Assembly (NCBI GenBank): GCA_963693315.1
Contig: OY856187.1
Coordinates: 43,118,825 to 43,182,824 of the forward strand
DNA: 64,000 nt
Direction: 5' to 3'
DNA from: Diogma glabrata
Lineage: Eukaryota > Arthropoda > Insecta > Diptera > Cylindrotomidae
The translations under genes and the position numbers were made by a program. The notes under the pieces are model-generated. The model did not search any database, was not told where the DNA came from, and saw nothing but the letters and a program-made list of their open reading frames with translations. Positions 1 to 14,227 of the stretch are shown here, one piece after another; positions within the stretch are counted from its first letter, which is position 1; the number at the start of each line of letters is the position of its first letter.

Positions 1-2
1 TG

Positions 3-779
3 CTTTCATCTGATGAATTTGTCGATAGTCTTTGCTCAGCTTTAGACCTTTTGAAACCTCATGCCTATACAGCAGACCACCAAACCATGTATTTCAAATT
101 ATTATAAGAGTTTATTATAGAAGGAGACCTTATTATGAGATGCTGTTCAATCATTTCACTGGAACAACGATCAAGCTACTCTTCTGACATCAGAGTATTA
201 TTACAGAAAAGAGCAAAGTTTAAAACACGGAAGGATCGTAATGATATCAGATGATTTAAAACACGATATTGCTTCTTTCTATACATTTCAAAATCTTTTG
301 CATAGGCATCTTCAGGAAAACAATATATGGCCAAAAAAATATATTTAATTACTGACGTGGCACAACAACACTTTAAAAATAGACTCAATTTCATTAATCT
401 GTTATATTTGAAACATGATTTTGAAACAGAGGCAGAATTTCATTTCCATGCCACTTCACATGGCTAGGGTTCATGTGATGGGTTTAGTGGCAATTGTCTG
501 GCGACACAAGCCAGTTTACATTTGGAGTCAAACAAAGCCATCACAACACCTGAGCGATTGTATGAATGGGCTAGAACATCAATGCCTCAAACACATATTT
601 TTTATGCTCGGAAAGAGGATATTGAAGAAAACCGATCTTTTCTAAAATGCAGATTTGACTCATCAGTGACAATACCAGGTACACAAAAATGCCATGCCTT
701 CATTCTAAGTGCTGAAAGTTTTATGATAAAACGCACGAGTAACAATGAAGATTATAAAATTGTTAAAATTTGTAAATAA
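3..779 (+). pseudogene. Broken fragment of a multicopy arthropod gene family
   Basis: One reading frame (frame of base 3) gives protein-like sequence with several stops. From about 330 it reads KIYLITDVAQQHFKNR, then a HFHATSHG-stop-GSCDG motif, then a stretch ending KICK at 779. I recognise this as resembling a widespread uncharacterised arthropod protein family that carries a conserved ATSHG/CDG motif; the family name and function are not known to me. Breaks: TAA at 105-107, TAG at 465-467 inside the conserved motif, and a likely frameshift near 240-330, where better sequence (ISDDLKHDIASFYTFQ) is in another frame. The left end runs off the window. It is probably a dead copy, either transposon-borne or retrocopied. 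Family identity is from memory of motif patterns, not a search. Confidence 0.55.
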
Positions 780-1887
780 ACATATAAGTTCTCCAAACAT
801 AGTTACATTGTTTTATTGTAATTTAAAATACACATTTAATTAGTAATTTTGTATACTTTTACAGTTTTTTACATTTTCCCTCAATGTAAATTCGCTTTAT
901 CTGTAATATGCATCTGTAAATCTTATAACTTTTAAAAAAAACATTAAGATTTCACCGTTAATTCAAAAGTTATAGAATTATCGCTTCGAAACAGTAGCTG
1001 GTCTAGCTGCTTAACGACTTCTAAGTTCATTATGAAACTTGGCGAGGATTATCTATACACTATTACCTATTTTACGGAAAAAAAATAAAAAATTTAAAGG
1101 GTCTAACTTTGTGAAACTCAAGTTTTAAAAATTTAAATACAGTTTTTTTTCAAAACAAATTTTTTTTTTAAATCCAAAAATTTATTTAAAAAGCTCATTA
1201 TAAGAAGTATAAATTTGACTACTTTATTTATTTTATTGCATCTTTTTGAAAATGCTAAAGGGATTCGAAGTAGCGCATATCAACCGGTTAGTCAAATTTT
1301 TAAAGTCCTCTAGCTCGTTAACCGGACTTTATGCTGTAAAAATATTTTGTATCTGGATCGAGTACACATATAGGTATAACATAATCAAATATTACTAAAA
1401 TCGGAAACATCAACATTTTTTACCTGTCCGCTTTACGTGGAATGCCCCAAATGAAAGACATAAAATTTTATTCTTACGAGAAACCAAAATACCAAAATCA
1501 GATAAAAACTATTTTTTTCATGAAATCATAATATCCTTGGTCGTTTTTAATATCCGAGAGAGGAACATGCGCATGACTTTGAATTTTTTTTTATATATAT
1601 CAACGAAAAAACGTTTGTTGATTTTCTTTTTAAATACAATCAAAATATTTATAAAATATAATCAAAAACAATTTATTATATACAATCAAATATATGGTTT
1701 TATTCATTTGTCATTATTAAAAGTAAGTTAATTTGTGTGTTTTAAAACAGTAATCGTATGCATTATTGTATACTTTGTTAAAATCACAAATATTGAATCA
1801 GTGCAACAAAATAATGAAATTTTTTTTCTGCATATGAACATGGTACATACAAAATTTTAAAATAAAACCGCATAGTCTGATTTGAAG
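780..1887. other. AT-rich sequence, nothing recognised
   Basis: About 1.1 kb of AT-rich DNA with homopolymer runs. No coding frame, RNA gene or clear repeat boundary was seen on either strand. Confidence 0.5.
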
Positions 1888-2575
1888 TTATATCAAAAAC
1901 TTAATGCACTGTAAACTTTTGCTTGAGAATAAACTAATGCATTTAATACCTCTGCAATTAAGGACTATAGTTGTGTTGCGCTGAATTGTGCAACAAAATA
2001 ATATTAACAATTGTTTTGTCTTATTTAAATTTGAATCTAGACAAACTACAAAGCTTGTAGAAATTCTATTTTTATGAACGAAGATCATTAATAATTATTA
2101 TTCGTTTGTTATGTTTCAACGACTCCCAATAACACATAAACTTTGAGGAATACGATTCAGACTGTCGATCTATCAATTTTAAAAATTGTTTGTAGAACTT
2201 GCAATTGCTTAAGTTTGGTTATCCCAGTAAATATAAATAACCGAAAAATATGAAGACCATAGTTTGTTTATTTGCATGATTTCTGATTATGTTTATCGCA
2301 AATTGGTAGAGGAAAATGCTATTCCTGGCCATCGGTACACGTTTGATTGCGTTGGTCTTAAGTTTAACTTCGTTGAGAATATCCGGCATATATTGCTTCT
2401 CAAACACTAAAAAATTTGTTTTGTTAAGAGTTATTTTTAAACTACTGTCAGTGAACCAGGAATTAGTGTTTTTCAAATCGTGTTCAATAGTATTAAAAAA
2501 GGTTAAAAATTAACTTTCAGGTATAGACCATGGCAATGACATCTGCATAAAGCTGCATCCTTAAAACCATTGGCA
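1888..2575 (-). pseudogene. Non-LTR retrotransposon reverse transcriptase relic
   Basis: Read on the minus strand. Around 2560-2525 the translation gives LYADVIAMVY, matching the RT catalytic box (usually YADD followed by a T/A-rich stretch), with the second Asp changed to Val. From 2476 to 2219 it continues WFTDSSLKITLNKTNFLVF and TNAIKRVPMAR, typical of the thumb region after the catalytic box. At about 2215-2180 a KLKQLQVLQ motif is typical of the C-terminal part of these LINE proteins, and 2088-1888 reads like the tail. The frame changes several times and stops intervene, so it cannot work. This is a LINE of the Jockey/CR1 type at superfamily level only; clade not resolved. No poly-A or target duplication was identified. 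Confidence 0.6.
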
Positions 2576-3958
2576 AATACAAACTGTTAACGGTTTTCTA
2601 AGCGTAAGCGTACCGTACTACAACGACAGAAATCACCACTATCACTTTTTTCATGAATAATGGAAATAAGTTGAGTTGATACTGCAAACACAAACACTGA
2701 CAAAATATTGATTAAATTGGTTTGAATTTTATTTACACGCCATCAACTCATTATTATCTCGCAATATCTGCATTTTCGATGGACTGGATTTGTTTTTTAT
2801 TAAAAACGATATATAATACCCCCAAGTGCCTTTGTATTTTTCATTGCGTTCACTAACCTTTTTTTGTAATATTTTAATAAAAATTTTAATAAATGTTTCA
2901 TTTTGTTTACCTTATTTCCATGGGATGAAAATTGATATTTTGAATAAGTATTTATTTCTAGGAAATTGTTTTAATTTCCTGAAATAGTAATTTCGTTTTT
3001 TGGTTCTGGTAGATAGTTTAGGTTTGTGTCATAAAGGTATATTCTACGGACCGATTAAGAAAAGACATGATTAGAAAAATGTGTGATAATAAAACAGAAA
3101 GTGGATGGCTGCAAAATAAACGTTAATATAAAAAACATGTATAAGTAAGTAATGAATAAACTTTGAAAATTCTGCCTGGGTTATCTGACATTGTAATTGA
3201 CCATTGTGATTTAATGAATTCAGCAACGCTTGTACATGGGGCCTAAAAACAACAAAAAGTCAAAAATCAAATCAATTTATACACTTTATTAATATAACAA
3301 TAAATAATATAGTTTAAAAAAACAAACACCTATCATATAGACATATTAATCTAAAGGCTAATGAGCTTATTATGCTTGGCGTTGGTACTCCGAATCCGGC
3401 TCGAAAGACCAACAAATAAATACGATTTCAAAATAGCACTTGTAATAGATGTAAAAAACGAAGACGAAGTTTGGTAACGATAAAATAGGAGTTGTTTTTA
3501 AATACGTAATTAATTACCTACGTTACTTTGGGACTTCATGTTATTCTCAAAAGATTTCAAATTTCGTAAGGTAAATTACAAAACCTTTGCTCTTGTCGGT
3601 AATGGATTTTAGATTAAAGGTGATGATATATTTATAAAACTAAATAAAATAATCCAGTATTTTGGATCGGAATCCTTGGATTGGAATCTTTATTAAAAGT
3701 TTCAAAACAAAATTAGGAAGCACTAATTATTTTTTTGGCCTAGTTATTTTTAATTTCACTTATAATGACGCCTGATTTTAATGAGCTTTGTTTGTTATTA
3801 AGATTTGGTTAAGTTTTCAATAACTTTAAAACTTTTGTTTTGTTACTTCGGTTTAAATTAGTTCCGCTTAATTTTACTTATAATAATTTTTTATAACAAT
3901 TTTTTAAACGATGCGGAGTGCGTTTTTTAAACTAGCAACACAATATCCAACAATGAAT
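2576..3958. other. AT-rich sequence, nothing recognised
   Basis: No supported gene. Short open frames lack any protein-like composition. Possible upstream RT codons of the LINE relic may extend to about 2600. Confidence 0.45.
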
Positions 3959-3971
3959 TAGCAGTCATTTT

Positions 3972-4335
3972 TAGGGTTCCGTAGTCTTAAAAAGTAAAAA
4001 CGGTACCCTATTGGTGAGACTTCGATGTCCGTCCGAGTTTCTACATAATCGATTTACTCACAAATTATAAGTGCTATTAAGTTGAAGTTTTCTACAGTTT
4101 TTAAATGTGTTTTTCCCGCGCCTACTGATAAAAAATTTCAAATATTTGTTTTCATCTATTATGAACATAGATAAGTAGATAGTAAAACAAAAGTTTTTTT
4201 TAAGGAATCGAGTTTGGTTTAGAAAAATCGAAAAAGATCAAAAAAGTTCAATGATTTTTCGACTGTTTAGTTTTTTAGATATTGCCAAAAACGAGTGGTT
4301 TTTTTCCTGCTCTCCCCCCCTGAACTCGGCCAGAA
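3972..4335. repeat. Fragment of a dispersed insect repeat (AGGGTTCCG type)
   Basis: A short imperfect inverted repeat, AGGGTTCCG at 3973 and CGGTACCCT at 4001, is followed by a GTCCGTCCGAG motif. This arrangement resembles a repeat end I know from several insect genomes. Boundaries are a guess and no second copy was found in the window. Confidence 0.3.
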
Positions 4336-4444
4336 AATTGGTTGAAGTATAAAATTATTTTAGTCAAGTAAATCGAGTTTAGGGCTCTGTTCTTTTCGTT
4401 AGGTCTGATACAGTACCACTAGTGCAGAAAAATAGGAGCCACCA

Positions 4445-4693
4445 TCACTTCGATTTCAGTTCTCCTGGTAGTCGTTGTGAATGTTTAATTTCTCGACTAG
4501 CTGGAGTTTGAATCCTGTTGGTATACCGATCTCTCCAATGTTCAGTAGACAAATCGCTCGACTGGGTTAACAATGTACACGTTGGCAATAATTTGACTAC
4601 ACTTTTTATGTACCTAAGTTGAATTTCTCCACTGTCATTAGAGTCTTTCAGAGTCCTTTTGTTACGTCTTTTTGTGAAAAAAAAACCATACAA
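4445..4693 (-). other. Unidentified 82-codon open frame in higher-GC patch
   Basis: A patch of visibly higher GC than its surroundings (about 4440-4740) has a minus-strand open frame of 82 codons with mixed polar composition (for example EHWRDRYTNRIQTP). I do not recognise the protein. It could be an exon of a host gene or a transposon fragment; no splice signals or homologous motif support either. Listed because it is the only non-repetitive, codon-like stretch in this region. Confidence 0.15.
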
Positions 4694-4739
4694 ATTACGG
4701 CCAACGGTTTTTCTAAAGGAGAGTTGCTTGTGAGCTTGA

Positions 4740-7394
4740 GGTTAGGGAATGAATAATAATAAAAGTACCGAATATGTTATTGTTATATTATTCTGATCGA
4801 AACGAGCGTAACAGTTATTAACGTCTTATTTTATTTTTTTAATGCAAGTGCTGACACGCTGAACAGCAAACTGAACTCAACATTGAGTTGTTTATTTTTT
4901 TAGATTCAACGGTGTAAGAAAAATAACTTTTCAAAATTGAATTTTTGAGTTATATCAAAAAAATAATTTTGATTGACAGTTTCTTTGAGCTTATCTCTTG
5001 TTTCAGGATGGATGACTATATTATTTTTATTTAAAAAAATCAACATAAGATAAGAAATTAGGTTCATCAATCATAATACGAAAAAAAGAAACAAATTTGA
5101 ATATAAAATTGAGATAAACATTTTTTCACAACAATTGGTGTCAACTGTCGTGCAACATATCTATAGTAAATAGATTTTAATTTGGTTTAATTCGTTTCTA
5201 ATTAATATCTTCCATAAAGAAAAATAATATTAAAACTTATCTATATTGTTAATCATTATTTTTTCAGTTCGTGATCTAATGTGGGTTAATTTAAAATTAT
5301 TTTTTTTTTGTGTAGAAAAAAGGGAAAAAATAAGATGAATTGAATTAATCCATGCTAATCAATCATTTATGTATTAGAAACAAAATTAAGAGATATATAT
5401 CTTCATTCTAATCATTGTTATGTAGGAAACAAACGTTGTGGATAACGAAATATATAATATTTTGCTGAAATGGTTTAAATCCCTTTCATTATTTATAATT
5501 AAGAACTAAATCTTATGTCAGAAGATTAAAGAGAAGAATTAGTTATGAAATACAAGAAGATTAGAGTTGTAGAGTGTTATTCGTTGTAAAAGCAAACCAA
5601 AAACGGATTTGCGTCCATCTCTATCACACCTTAGAACAACAACATGTAGGAGAACTATGTCTTAAATGATTTCTATGTGTTGTTGTAACACATAATAAAA
5701 TTTTTATTTCACAACACATCTTGTTTAAAATAAAAAACTAAAACTACCCACCAGAGTTTATCAACAATACCAATCATAAAAACTTATCCAAAAAACTAAA
5801 CAGTACAGAAACCACATTAAAAGTTTTGTTCAAAACTTTTTTCAAACAAACTTTTTTGGGTTAAAACGAAATATCTAACTAAATAAAATAACAATTAACT
5901 ACATTTTCAAGTAAACATGTCCAAGTTTCTTTAAAAAAAATAAAAAATAAAATTGCTGGACTAAACATTTTTAAACTTCATAATGAATCAAGATTTTTGG
6001 CGGTGTCGATTTAATTTATAAATCTCAATGCAGGAAAGGAAAAATATTTACGAGACAACTGGCACTTTAGACAAAGTAATGATAATGACAGTTCTCCATT
6101 TATGACGAAGTCACAATGACTTAACTGGCAGAATCCTTGAGATTTTAAATACTTAAAAAAATATAAATAGAAATATTTTTTTATGTTAAATTGAATATTG
6201 CAGTTGAATAGAAGTAGTTTACTGTAAATGGAATATCGACTGCAGCTTGAGTGAAAATTGTTATTTTATTTTCTGGAACTTTGGATTTTTTTTCGCTTTT
6301 CAGACATAAGAAATCTTTTCCTATCATCATAAATGTTTATAAAAAAAATCATTAAAGTGCCACAAATTTGGCATATTCCAAAGTAAAACTTTTTTTTCAT
6401 ACTAAATTTTCATTACTAAGTTTCATTTTATTTCTTATAATTTATAGAACAAACTATTATTATTCTAGATACAGCGCCGGATGTCATTTCCTTTCTGCCA
6501 TAATGAAGAGTAATATATACAAACACATTTTTTTGTATACGAATCATAAATGTAATAAAAAATAAGAATGATGACTTTATCTTTTATGTGGTAAAGTATG
6601 GATCGTAAAACAACTTGACATGTTTATTATTATGTAGACCTTTACGATTTGCATCTAGATTTAAGGGTTGATGAAAATGTTTTATCATATTGACACATAA
6701 CATTGAATGAAAATAAATCAAAGGAAATAAAAGAACTGATAAATCAATAACCACAACAAAAGCTCATGACTTTGCTAAAAAAATTTTAAAGTATTATTTT
6801 CTTCTTCTAACTTTCAATTTATTAACTTGTTTTCTTGCGGATAACCCAAACAAAGCGTAATTAAATTAAAACTTTTATTAGTGTTAAGTTCGTACAGCAT
6901 TGTTGTTTTATAAGTCATTGGGAGTTAATTTAAATCAGTAGAAAAATAATACAACTGAAACTTGTATTGTAGAAAGAATGAAGATAAGAAAATAACAATT
7001 GTTAAGCTTGAAGCTTACATTTAAGTGTAAGATAATAAACTTAATTAACTGTGGGCTAGTACAATTGTAGATTGATGGTAGAATTAGTTTATTTAAAATA
7101 CTCGACTTTGCAAATACCCGACTATCATGGACGTCGGCAGGATTTTTTCTATGATTGGTGATCAGAAAGAATAAGGCCAGAGTTATTGTTTGATACACCT
7201 TTTAGTAATAAGCTTTCGCAAGTGCATTTCGATAAAGATTTGTAAATTTCGGTTGTTTTTTTGTGGTTTTTAGAAGTTTTTATAATTATTTTGTTTAGTT
7301 TTTTAAAATTTCATTTCTCATTTTTTTTTAGTTTTTATTTCAATTCGTACTTTTATTTCAAATATATATGTATTTAATTTTTATTCCAAATATA
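4740..7394. other. AT-rich sequence with a possible LINE 3'-tail fragment
   Basis: Mostly featureless AT-rich DNA. At about 5655-5722 a stretch with ATGTGTTGTTGTAACACATA and a second CACAACACAT block resembles, in reverse complement, the 3' UTR of the LINE at 29.5-33.1 kb. The similarity is short and may be a degenerate 3' end. Nothing else recognised. Confidence 0.35.
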
Positions 7395-7396
7395 TA

Positions 7397-8181
7397 CAGG
7401 GTGAGTTTTTTAAAAAATGCCAGGCTTTTATCTCGAGAACCATGCTAGATGGGACAAAATAACCCAGGATGATATTTGTTAAGCGTCGAGGGGGACGTCC
7501 AATGGTAATATTGAATGACCTTGAAACTCATAAGTATTGGAGATATATGCTAAAATAGGTTTTTTTTAAATTAGAACCTATACATTTAATATTTTTTTTT
7601 AATTAAGTAAATCAAACTACACACTTTTTGACTACAAAATTTTTTTGTAAAGTGTACGATTTTGTAGATTTGATGAAAATTGATTTGCACTAAAGCAAAC
7701 GTGTCTTCGCTAAGTTCTTCAGAAAAAAAATAAAATTTCAATAAATCAAAAAAAACAACGAAAATCAATTTCACGCAGTAGACCACGATGCAATAATATT
7801 TAAATTAATGAATGATTTTGTTTGTTTTTTTTCAATTTATCGAAATTTTATTTTTTTTCTGAAGAACTTAGCGAAGACACGTTTGCTTTAGTGCAAATCA
7901 ATTTTCATCATATCTACAAAATCGTACACTTTACAAAAAAATTTTGTAGCCAAAAAGTGTGTAGTTTGATTTACTTAATTAAAAAAAAATATTAAATGTA
8001 TAGGTTCTAATTTGAAAAAAACCTATTTTAGCATATATCTCCAATTCATATGAGTTTCAAGGTCATTCAATATTACCATTGGACGTCCCCCTCGACGCTT
8101 AACAAATATCACCTTGGGTTATTTTGTCCCATCTAGCATGGTTCTCGAGATAAAAGCCTGGCATTTTTTAAAAAACTCACC

Positions 8182-8184
<3 letters not shown>
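7397..8184. mobile_element. 788-bp foldback MITE with TA target duplication
   Basis: The left end CAGGGTGAGTTTTTTAAAA at 7397 is repeated in inverse at 8184, and the two arms (about 7397-7755 and 7820-8184) are reverse complements along almost their whole length with only scattered mismatches. The unpaired centre is only about 65 bp. TA dinucleotides flank both ends (7395-7396, 8185-8186). CAGGG termini plus TA duplication fit a Tc1/mariner-type non-autonomous element; the long palindromic form suggests a foldback derivative. No transposase is encoded. Confidence 0.8.

Positions 8185-8273
<89 letters not shown>
8185..8273. repeat. (TA)n microsatellite between two foldback elements
   Basis: About 88 bp of pure TA dinucleotide repeats lies directly between the two large palindromic elements. 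Open frames here (Tyr-Ile repeats) are artefacts. Confidence 0.97.
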
Positions 8274-9771
<1,498 letters not shown>

Positions 9772-10448
9772 TGTAATAAACTTCGTCCAGAATGGGTTAA
9801 TTTTATTTACTCATTCATTAATTAAAAGTTAACTCCTTTTTCAATCTTTTACTTGTATTGCAAATTGTATTGCATAAATTAATGTAAATTAAATTTGTTA
9901 TACAAATGTTTACATTAATGAATTAAAAGGAGTTACCTAATACATTTTGCATAAATTAAATTTGAGTTCGCTAATACAAATGCAAGTATGAATGAAAACA
10001 GGTGTGGCCTATTTCAGATGTACGGACTACGTAGTATTGATTTCTAGTGGATTATAGAAGTTTCGATTTATTTATTTTTCGATATAAATAAGCAAACAAA
10101 AATATCAGATAGCAGTTTTAATTTTGCAATTAAAAGTGTTTTACAAATCTTCGAAAGTATAAGGAATAATCGGTGGTACTTGAGCCTGGGTACTAATAGT
10201 GAAAGAATCTGAACTGAGTGGAATAGTAAATACAGATTTTACGATTCCGAATATTATTGATTCAAATTGTGGAAAAGCGGTGAAGTTTATTGTACATAAA
10301 TTGGAGACCCTGGAATTTATTGTAAGGAAAAACGGAAGCTGCTGTAATTTGTTGACAAATAAAGTTTGAGATTCTGTTAACTAAAGATCTGTCTTTTTAC
10401 TGTCGCATTTGCTCAATAATCGAAAAGAACCAACGAAGAGTCGTTACA
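9772..10448 (+). repeat. 5' LTR of the gypsy element
   Basis: 677 bp, begins TGTAATAAAC and ends GTCGTTACA. Compared with the 3' LTR it has a 12-bp extra duplication (GCAAATTGTATT, about 9860-9871) and a few point changes. It contains a TATA-like GATATAAATAAG near 10080 and an AATAAA polyadenylation signal near 10358. Confidence 0.92.
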
Positions 10449-10466
10449 GTGGTGTCAGAAGTGGGA
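10449..10466 (+). other. Primer-binding site candidate
   Basis: Directly after the 5' LTR comes TGGTGTCAGAAGTGGGA (from 10450). TGG is complementary to the CCA end of a tRNA, and TGGTGTCAG is a common gypsy PBS start. The tRNA is perhaps Leu, not verified. Confidence 0.6.
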
Positions 10467-10477
10467 TTATTGAAACA

Positions 10478-12541
10478 ATGGTCAGGACAGTAAATATTAG
10501 TGATCTCAGCCAGACCCAGCTGAAGGACGAGTTGAGGAAGAGGAATGCTCCAATCCATGGAACGAAGGCAGAACTTGCATTCCGGCTGCGTAAGGTTTTA
10601 GAAGAAGCAGGTGAAAACACAGAGGTCATAGACATAGAGCCGGAGGAAGCTCCGGTTCAGAATGCTCCAGCGATTGATCCGATGATGGCGTTGATCAAAG
10701 AAATGATGGCACAGCAACAACAACAATTTGCTGACATGATGGCCAAACAAGGAAACAATCTGATGGCCAAACAAGAGAAACTGGCAGCCGAACAAAAAGT
10801 ACAGCAGCAACAACAATTTGCTGATATGATGGCCAAACAAGGAAACAACCAACAACAACAACTTGCTGATCTGATGGCCCGACAAGAGAAACTGGCAGCA
10901 GAACAAAAAGTAGATCAAAAACAACAACTTGCTGATCTGATGGCCCGACAAGAGAAACTGGCAGCAAAACAAAAATTAGATCAACAAAAACTACGTGAAG
11001 TAATCGAGTCACGTATATCCAGTGCGGAGGTCAAAATCAACCACATAGAAAGGGAACTGCGGAAAGTTACCGAGAAACATGAAGAGAAGTTACGCAAACT
11101 TTCGAGTGAATTCCGCCAAGAAATAGCACTATTGAAGTCAGGTAACCTGATCAATCCGTCAACTACTTCAGCTCCAGCTAGAGTGAAAACACCCGCATTT
11201 TATGGATCTACATCGTACCAGATATTTAAGATGCAATTTGAGATAGCTACAACTGGAGTTGATTACCAGCAAAAAGCAAACGCGCTTATATTGGCATTGA
11301 AGGGACCTGCTGCTGAAATTTTGCAGACACTATCAGCGACAGAGCTTGATTACAGTAAGATAATGGAGGCCTTAGAAGTAAGATATGGGGAAAGTCATAT
11401 GCAAGCTCTCCATCGCATGCAGCTGAGAACACGAAAACAAGGAGTCAGCGAAACCTTGCAAGAATTAGAGGCTGACATTGTGAGACTGGTAAATCTGTCA
11501 TACCCGAACTATAACGCTGAACATCGAGATGAGCTGGCAGCTGATACATTTATCAATGCTCTTCGAGATATACAAATGAGAAATCAGCTGTATCTGAGCG
11601 GAAAGAAAGTACCTGCGGAAGTCTTAACATTGGCCCTGCAAATGGAAGCTGGAAAGAGAGCGCTTGCCTTAGATAGAGTACGTAAGATCGAAGTTTCTGA
11701 AGAGCCACTAAAAGCAGAGCTTGATGAAGTGATCATGCATGTCAAAAAGTTGGAAGATAAGCCTGAACAAAATCAACGAAGAAGACCTAGCAGAGTAAGA
11801 TGTTGGAATTGTGGACAGTTAGGGCATATCAGACGGGAATGCAAAACACGAGTAGCAGCAAAAGAAGGAGTAGTTCCAGTCCAGACGATGAACCTCTCAA
11901 ACAAGCAAGTGGATGTCAAAAAGCAAGGAGATTGCCGCGTTGAACACCGGAAGAGAAAGATACATTGTAACGCTGAAGATCTTTCAAGAAGACCCTGTGT
12001 TGAGGAGCGCAAGCCATGTAGCAGGACTGAGAGACAAGCCGCAATGACAGTGAAGCAAATTAAGTTCCAAACTCCTGAAGATTGGTGTACCGAGGCAATT
12101 AAAAGAGAGCAGCTAGAAGATCCAGCTATGGCTCCAATATTGAAATGGAAAACTGAGGGAAGGCGACCGGAGTGGAAAGAGGTCGCACCTTTAAGTACGG
12201 AGGTGAAATGCTACTGGGCGCAATGGGACTCACTATTTATGGACAACGGGATACTTAAAAGAAAATGGGAGTCCGCTGATGGAAAGAAAGTGTTAGAACA
12301 ACTGGTGTTGCCATCAAGTCGAGTGGAAGAGGTACTGGGAAAGCTGCATGGAAGTATTTCTGGAGGACACCTGGGAGTCAATAAAACCCTGGCTAAAGTA
12401 AGGGAGAGGTTTTATTGGGTAAGGTATCGAACAGACGTGGAGCAATGGTGTCGGCGATGCGATACTTGTGCAGCGAGCAAAGGACAAAAACTAGAACTCG
12501 AGGAGAGATGCAACAGTACAATGTGGGTGCCCCAATGGTGA
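10478..12541 (+). CDS. Gag-integrase fusion polyprotein (deletion derivative)
   Basis: An open frame also exists from 10409, but that start lies in the LTR; the ATG at 10478, after the PBS, is the likely start (about 687 residues). Residues about 8-42 form a SAP-like DNA-binding motif (SQTQLKDELRKRNAP). Residues about 65-170 are glutamine-rich repeats of a QQLADLMARQEKLAA unit. A coiled region and capsid-like part follow, then a CCHC zinc knuckle (CWNCGQLGHIRREC, 442-455). About 30 residues later (near 485) the text jumps to HCNAEDLSRRPC, the extreme end of an RNase H/connection region. The integrase zinc finger (HGSISGGHLG ... CRRCDTC, from about 624) comes next. Protease, RT and RNase H cores are therefore gone by an in-frame deletion. 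The frame is lost at an A run near 12485, so the last residues are not integrase. Confidence 0.85.
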   Translation: MVRTVNISDLSQTQLKDELRKRNAPIHGTKAELAFRLRKVLEEAGENTEVIDIEPEEAPVQNAPAIDPMMALIKEMMAQQQQQFADMMAKQGNNLMAKQEKLAAEQKVQQQQQFADMMAKQGNNQQQQLADLMARQEKLAAEQKVDQKQQLADLMARQEKLAAKQKLDQQKLREVIESRISSAEVKINHIERELRKVTEKHEEKLRKLSSEFRQEIALLKSGNLINPSTTSAPARVKTPAFYGSTSYQIFKMQFEIATTGVDYQQKANALILALKGPAAEILQTLSATELDYSKIMEALEVRYGESHMQALHRMQLRTRKQGVSETLQELEADIVRLVNLSYPNYNAEHRDELAADTFINALRDIQMRNQLYLSGKKVPAEVLTLALQMEAGKRALALDRVRKIEVSEEPLKAELDEVIMHVKKLEDKPEQNQRRRPSRVRCWNCGQLGHIRRECKTRVAAKEGVVPVQTMNLSNKQVDVKKQGDCRVEHRKRKIHCNAEDLSRRPCVEERKPCSRTERQAAMTVKQIKFQTPEDWCTEAIKREQLEDPAMAPILKWKTEGRRPEWKEVAPLSTEVKCYWAQWDSLFMDNGILKRKWESADGKKVLEQLVLPSSRVEEVLGKLHGSISGGHLGVNKTLAKVRERFYWVRYRTDVEQWCRRCDTCAASKGQKLELEERCNSTMWVPQW

Positions 12542-13354
12542 GAATTGCTATAGACATCGCGGGGCCATTTCCGGAAACGACAAAAGGTAACAAATACATC
12601 ATGGTGGTCATTGATTACTTTACAAAATGGCCGGAAGCCTATGCAATACCGAACCAGGAAGCAGTTACGGTCGCGGAAACATTAGTCAATGAATGGGTTT
12701 GCAGATATGGAACACCGCTCGAGTTGCATACCGACGAGGGAAGGAATTTCGAATCTCAACTGATGGAAGAGCTGTGCAGAACACTCGGCATTAGAAAAAC
12801 ACGAACTACACCTATGAACCCACAATCGGATGGCATGGTAGAACGATTCAACCGAACCATGGAAGAACATTTGTCAAAGGTAGTAGAAGCCAACCAAAGA
12901 AATTGGGACAAGGATCTTCCGTTATTCTTGATGACCTATCGTAGCGCAGTGCACGATACGACAAGTGAAACGCCAGCGAATATCCACGAAAACAGATTAT
13001 GCGGGACAACTAAGGGAGAAGATGAATAAAATCCATCAGCAGGTTCGAGACCACATTAAGATTGCCAGTGACAAAATGAAAACCAGGTACGACATAAATG
13101 CAAATAGTGGCGGTTTTCAAGAAGGAGAATTGGTATGGCTATACAACCCCAGGAGAACTAAGGGAAGATCACCCAAGCTGCAGCCAGATTGGGAAGGCCC
13201 ATATAAAATAATCAAACGAATTAATGATGTCATCTACCGCATACAAAAGGGACCCCGTACCAAGATGAAAGTGATACATCTGCAAAGGTTGGCACCGTAC
13301 CAAGGTAACAGCACCAATGCGATCTCTGATATTGTTCGGGACGAACAAAACTAA
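12478..13354 (+). pseudogene. Integrase core and C-terminal domain, frameshifted
   Basis: After the frameshift near 12485 the integrase continues in another frame (reading to 13029). The catalytic triad is present: Asp at 12553 (IDIAGPF), Asp at 12733 (HTDEGRNF) and Glu at 12841 (VERFNRT), with 35 residues between the last two (D,D35E). A second break at about 12975-12995 (after SETPAN), probably a small deletion, moves reading to a third frame, which runs to the stop near 13352. That frame carries a GPY/F-type module (DWEGPYKIIKRI, about 13185). The element's integrase is thus split by two lesions although all key residues survive. Confidence 0.85.
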
Positions 13355-13365
13355 ATGGAGGGCAA
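13350..13365 (+). other. Polypurine tract candidate
   Basis: The purine-rich AAATGGAGGGCAA lies immediately before the TGTAATAAAC of the 3' LTR, as expected for the plus-strand primer. Confidence 0.6.

Positions 13366-14227
<862 letters not shown>

Noticed and set aside
10409..10477. Gag start at the first ATG of the open frame
   Set aside because: That ATG lies in the LTR and upstream of the primer-binding site; the ATG at 10478 is the first one after the PBS.
10444..11012. Minus-strand frames opposite gag (Leu/Cys/Val rich, up to 124 codons)
   Set aside because: Antisense shadows of the CAA/CAG-rich gag repeats.
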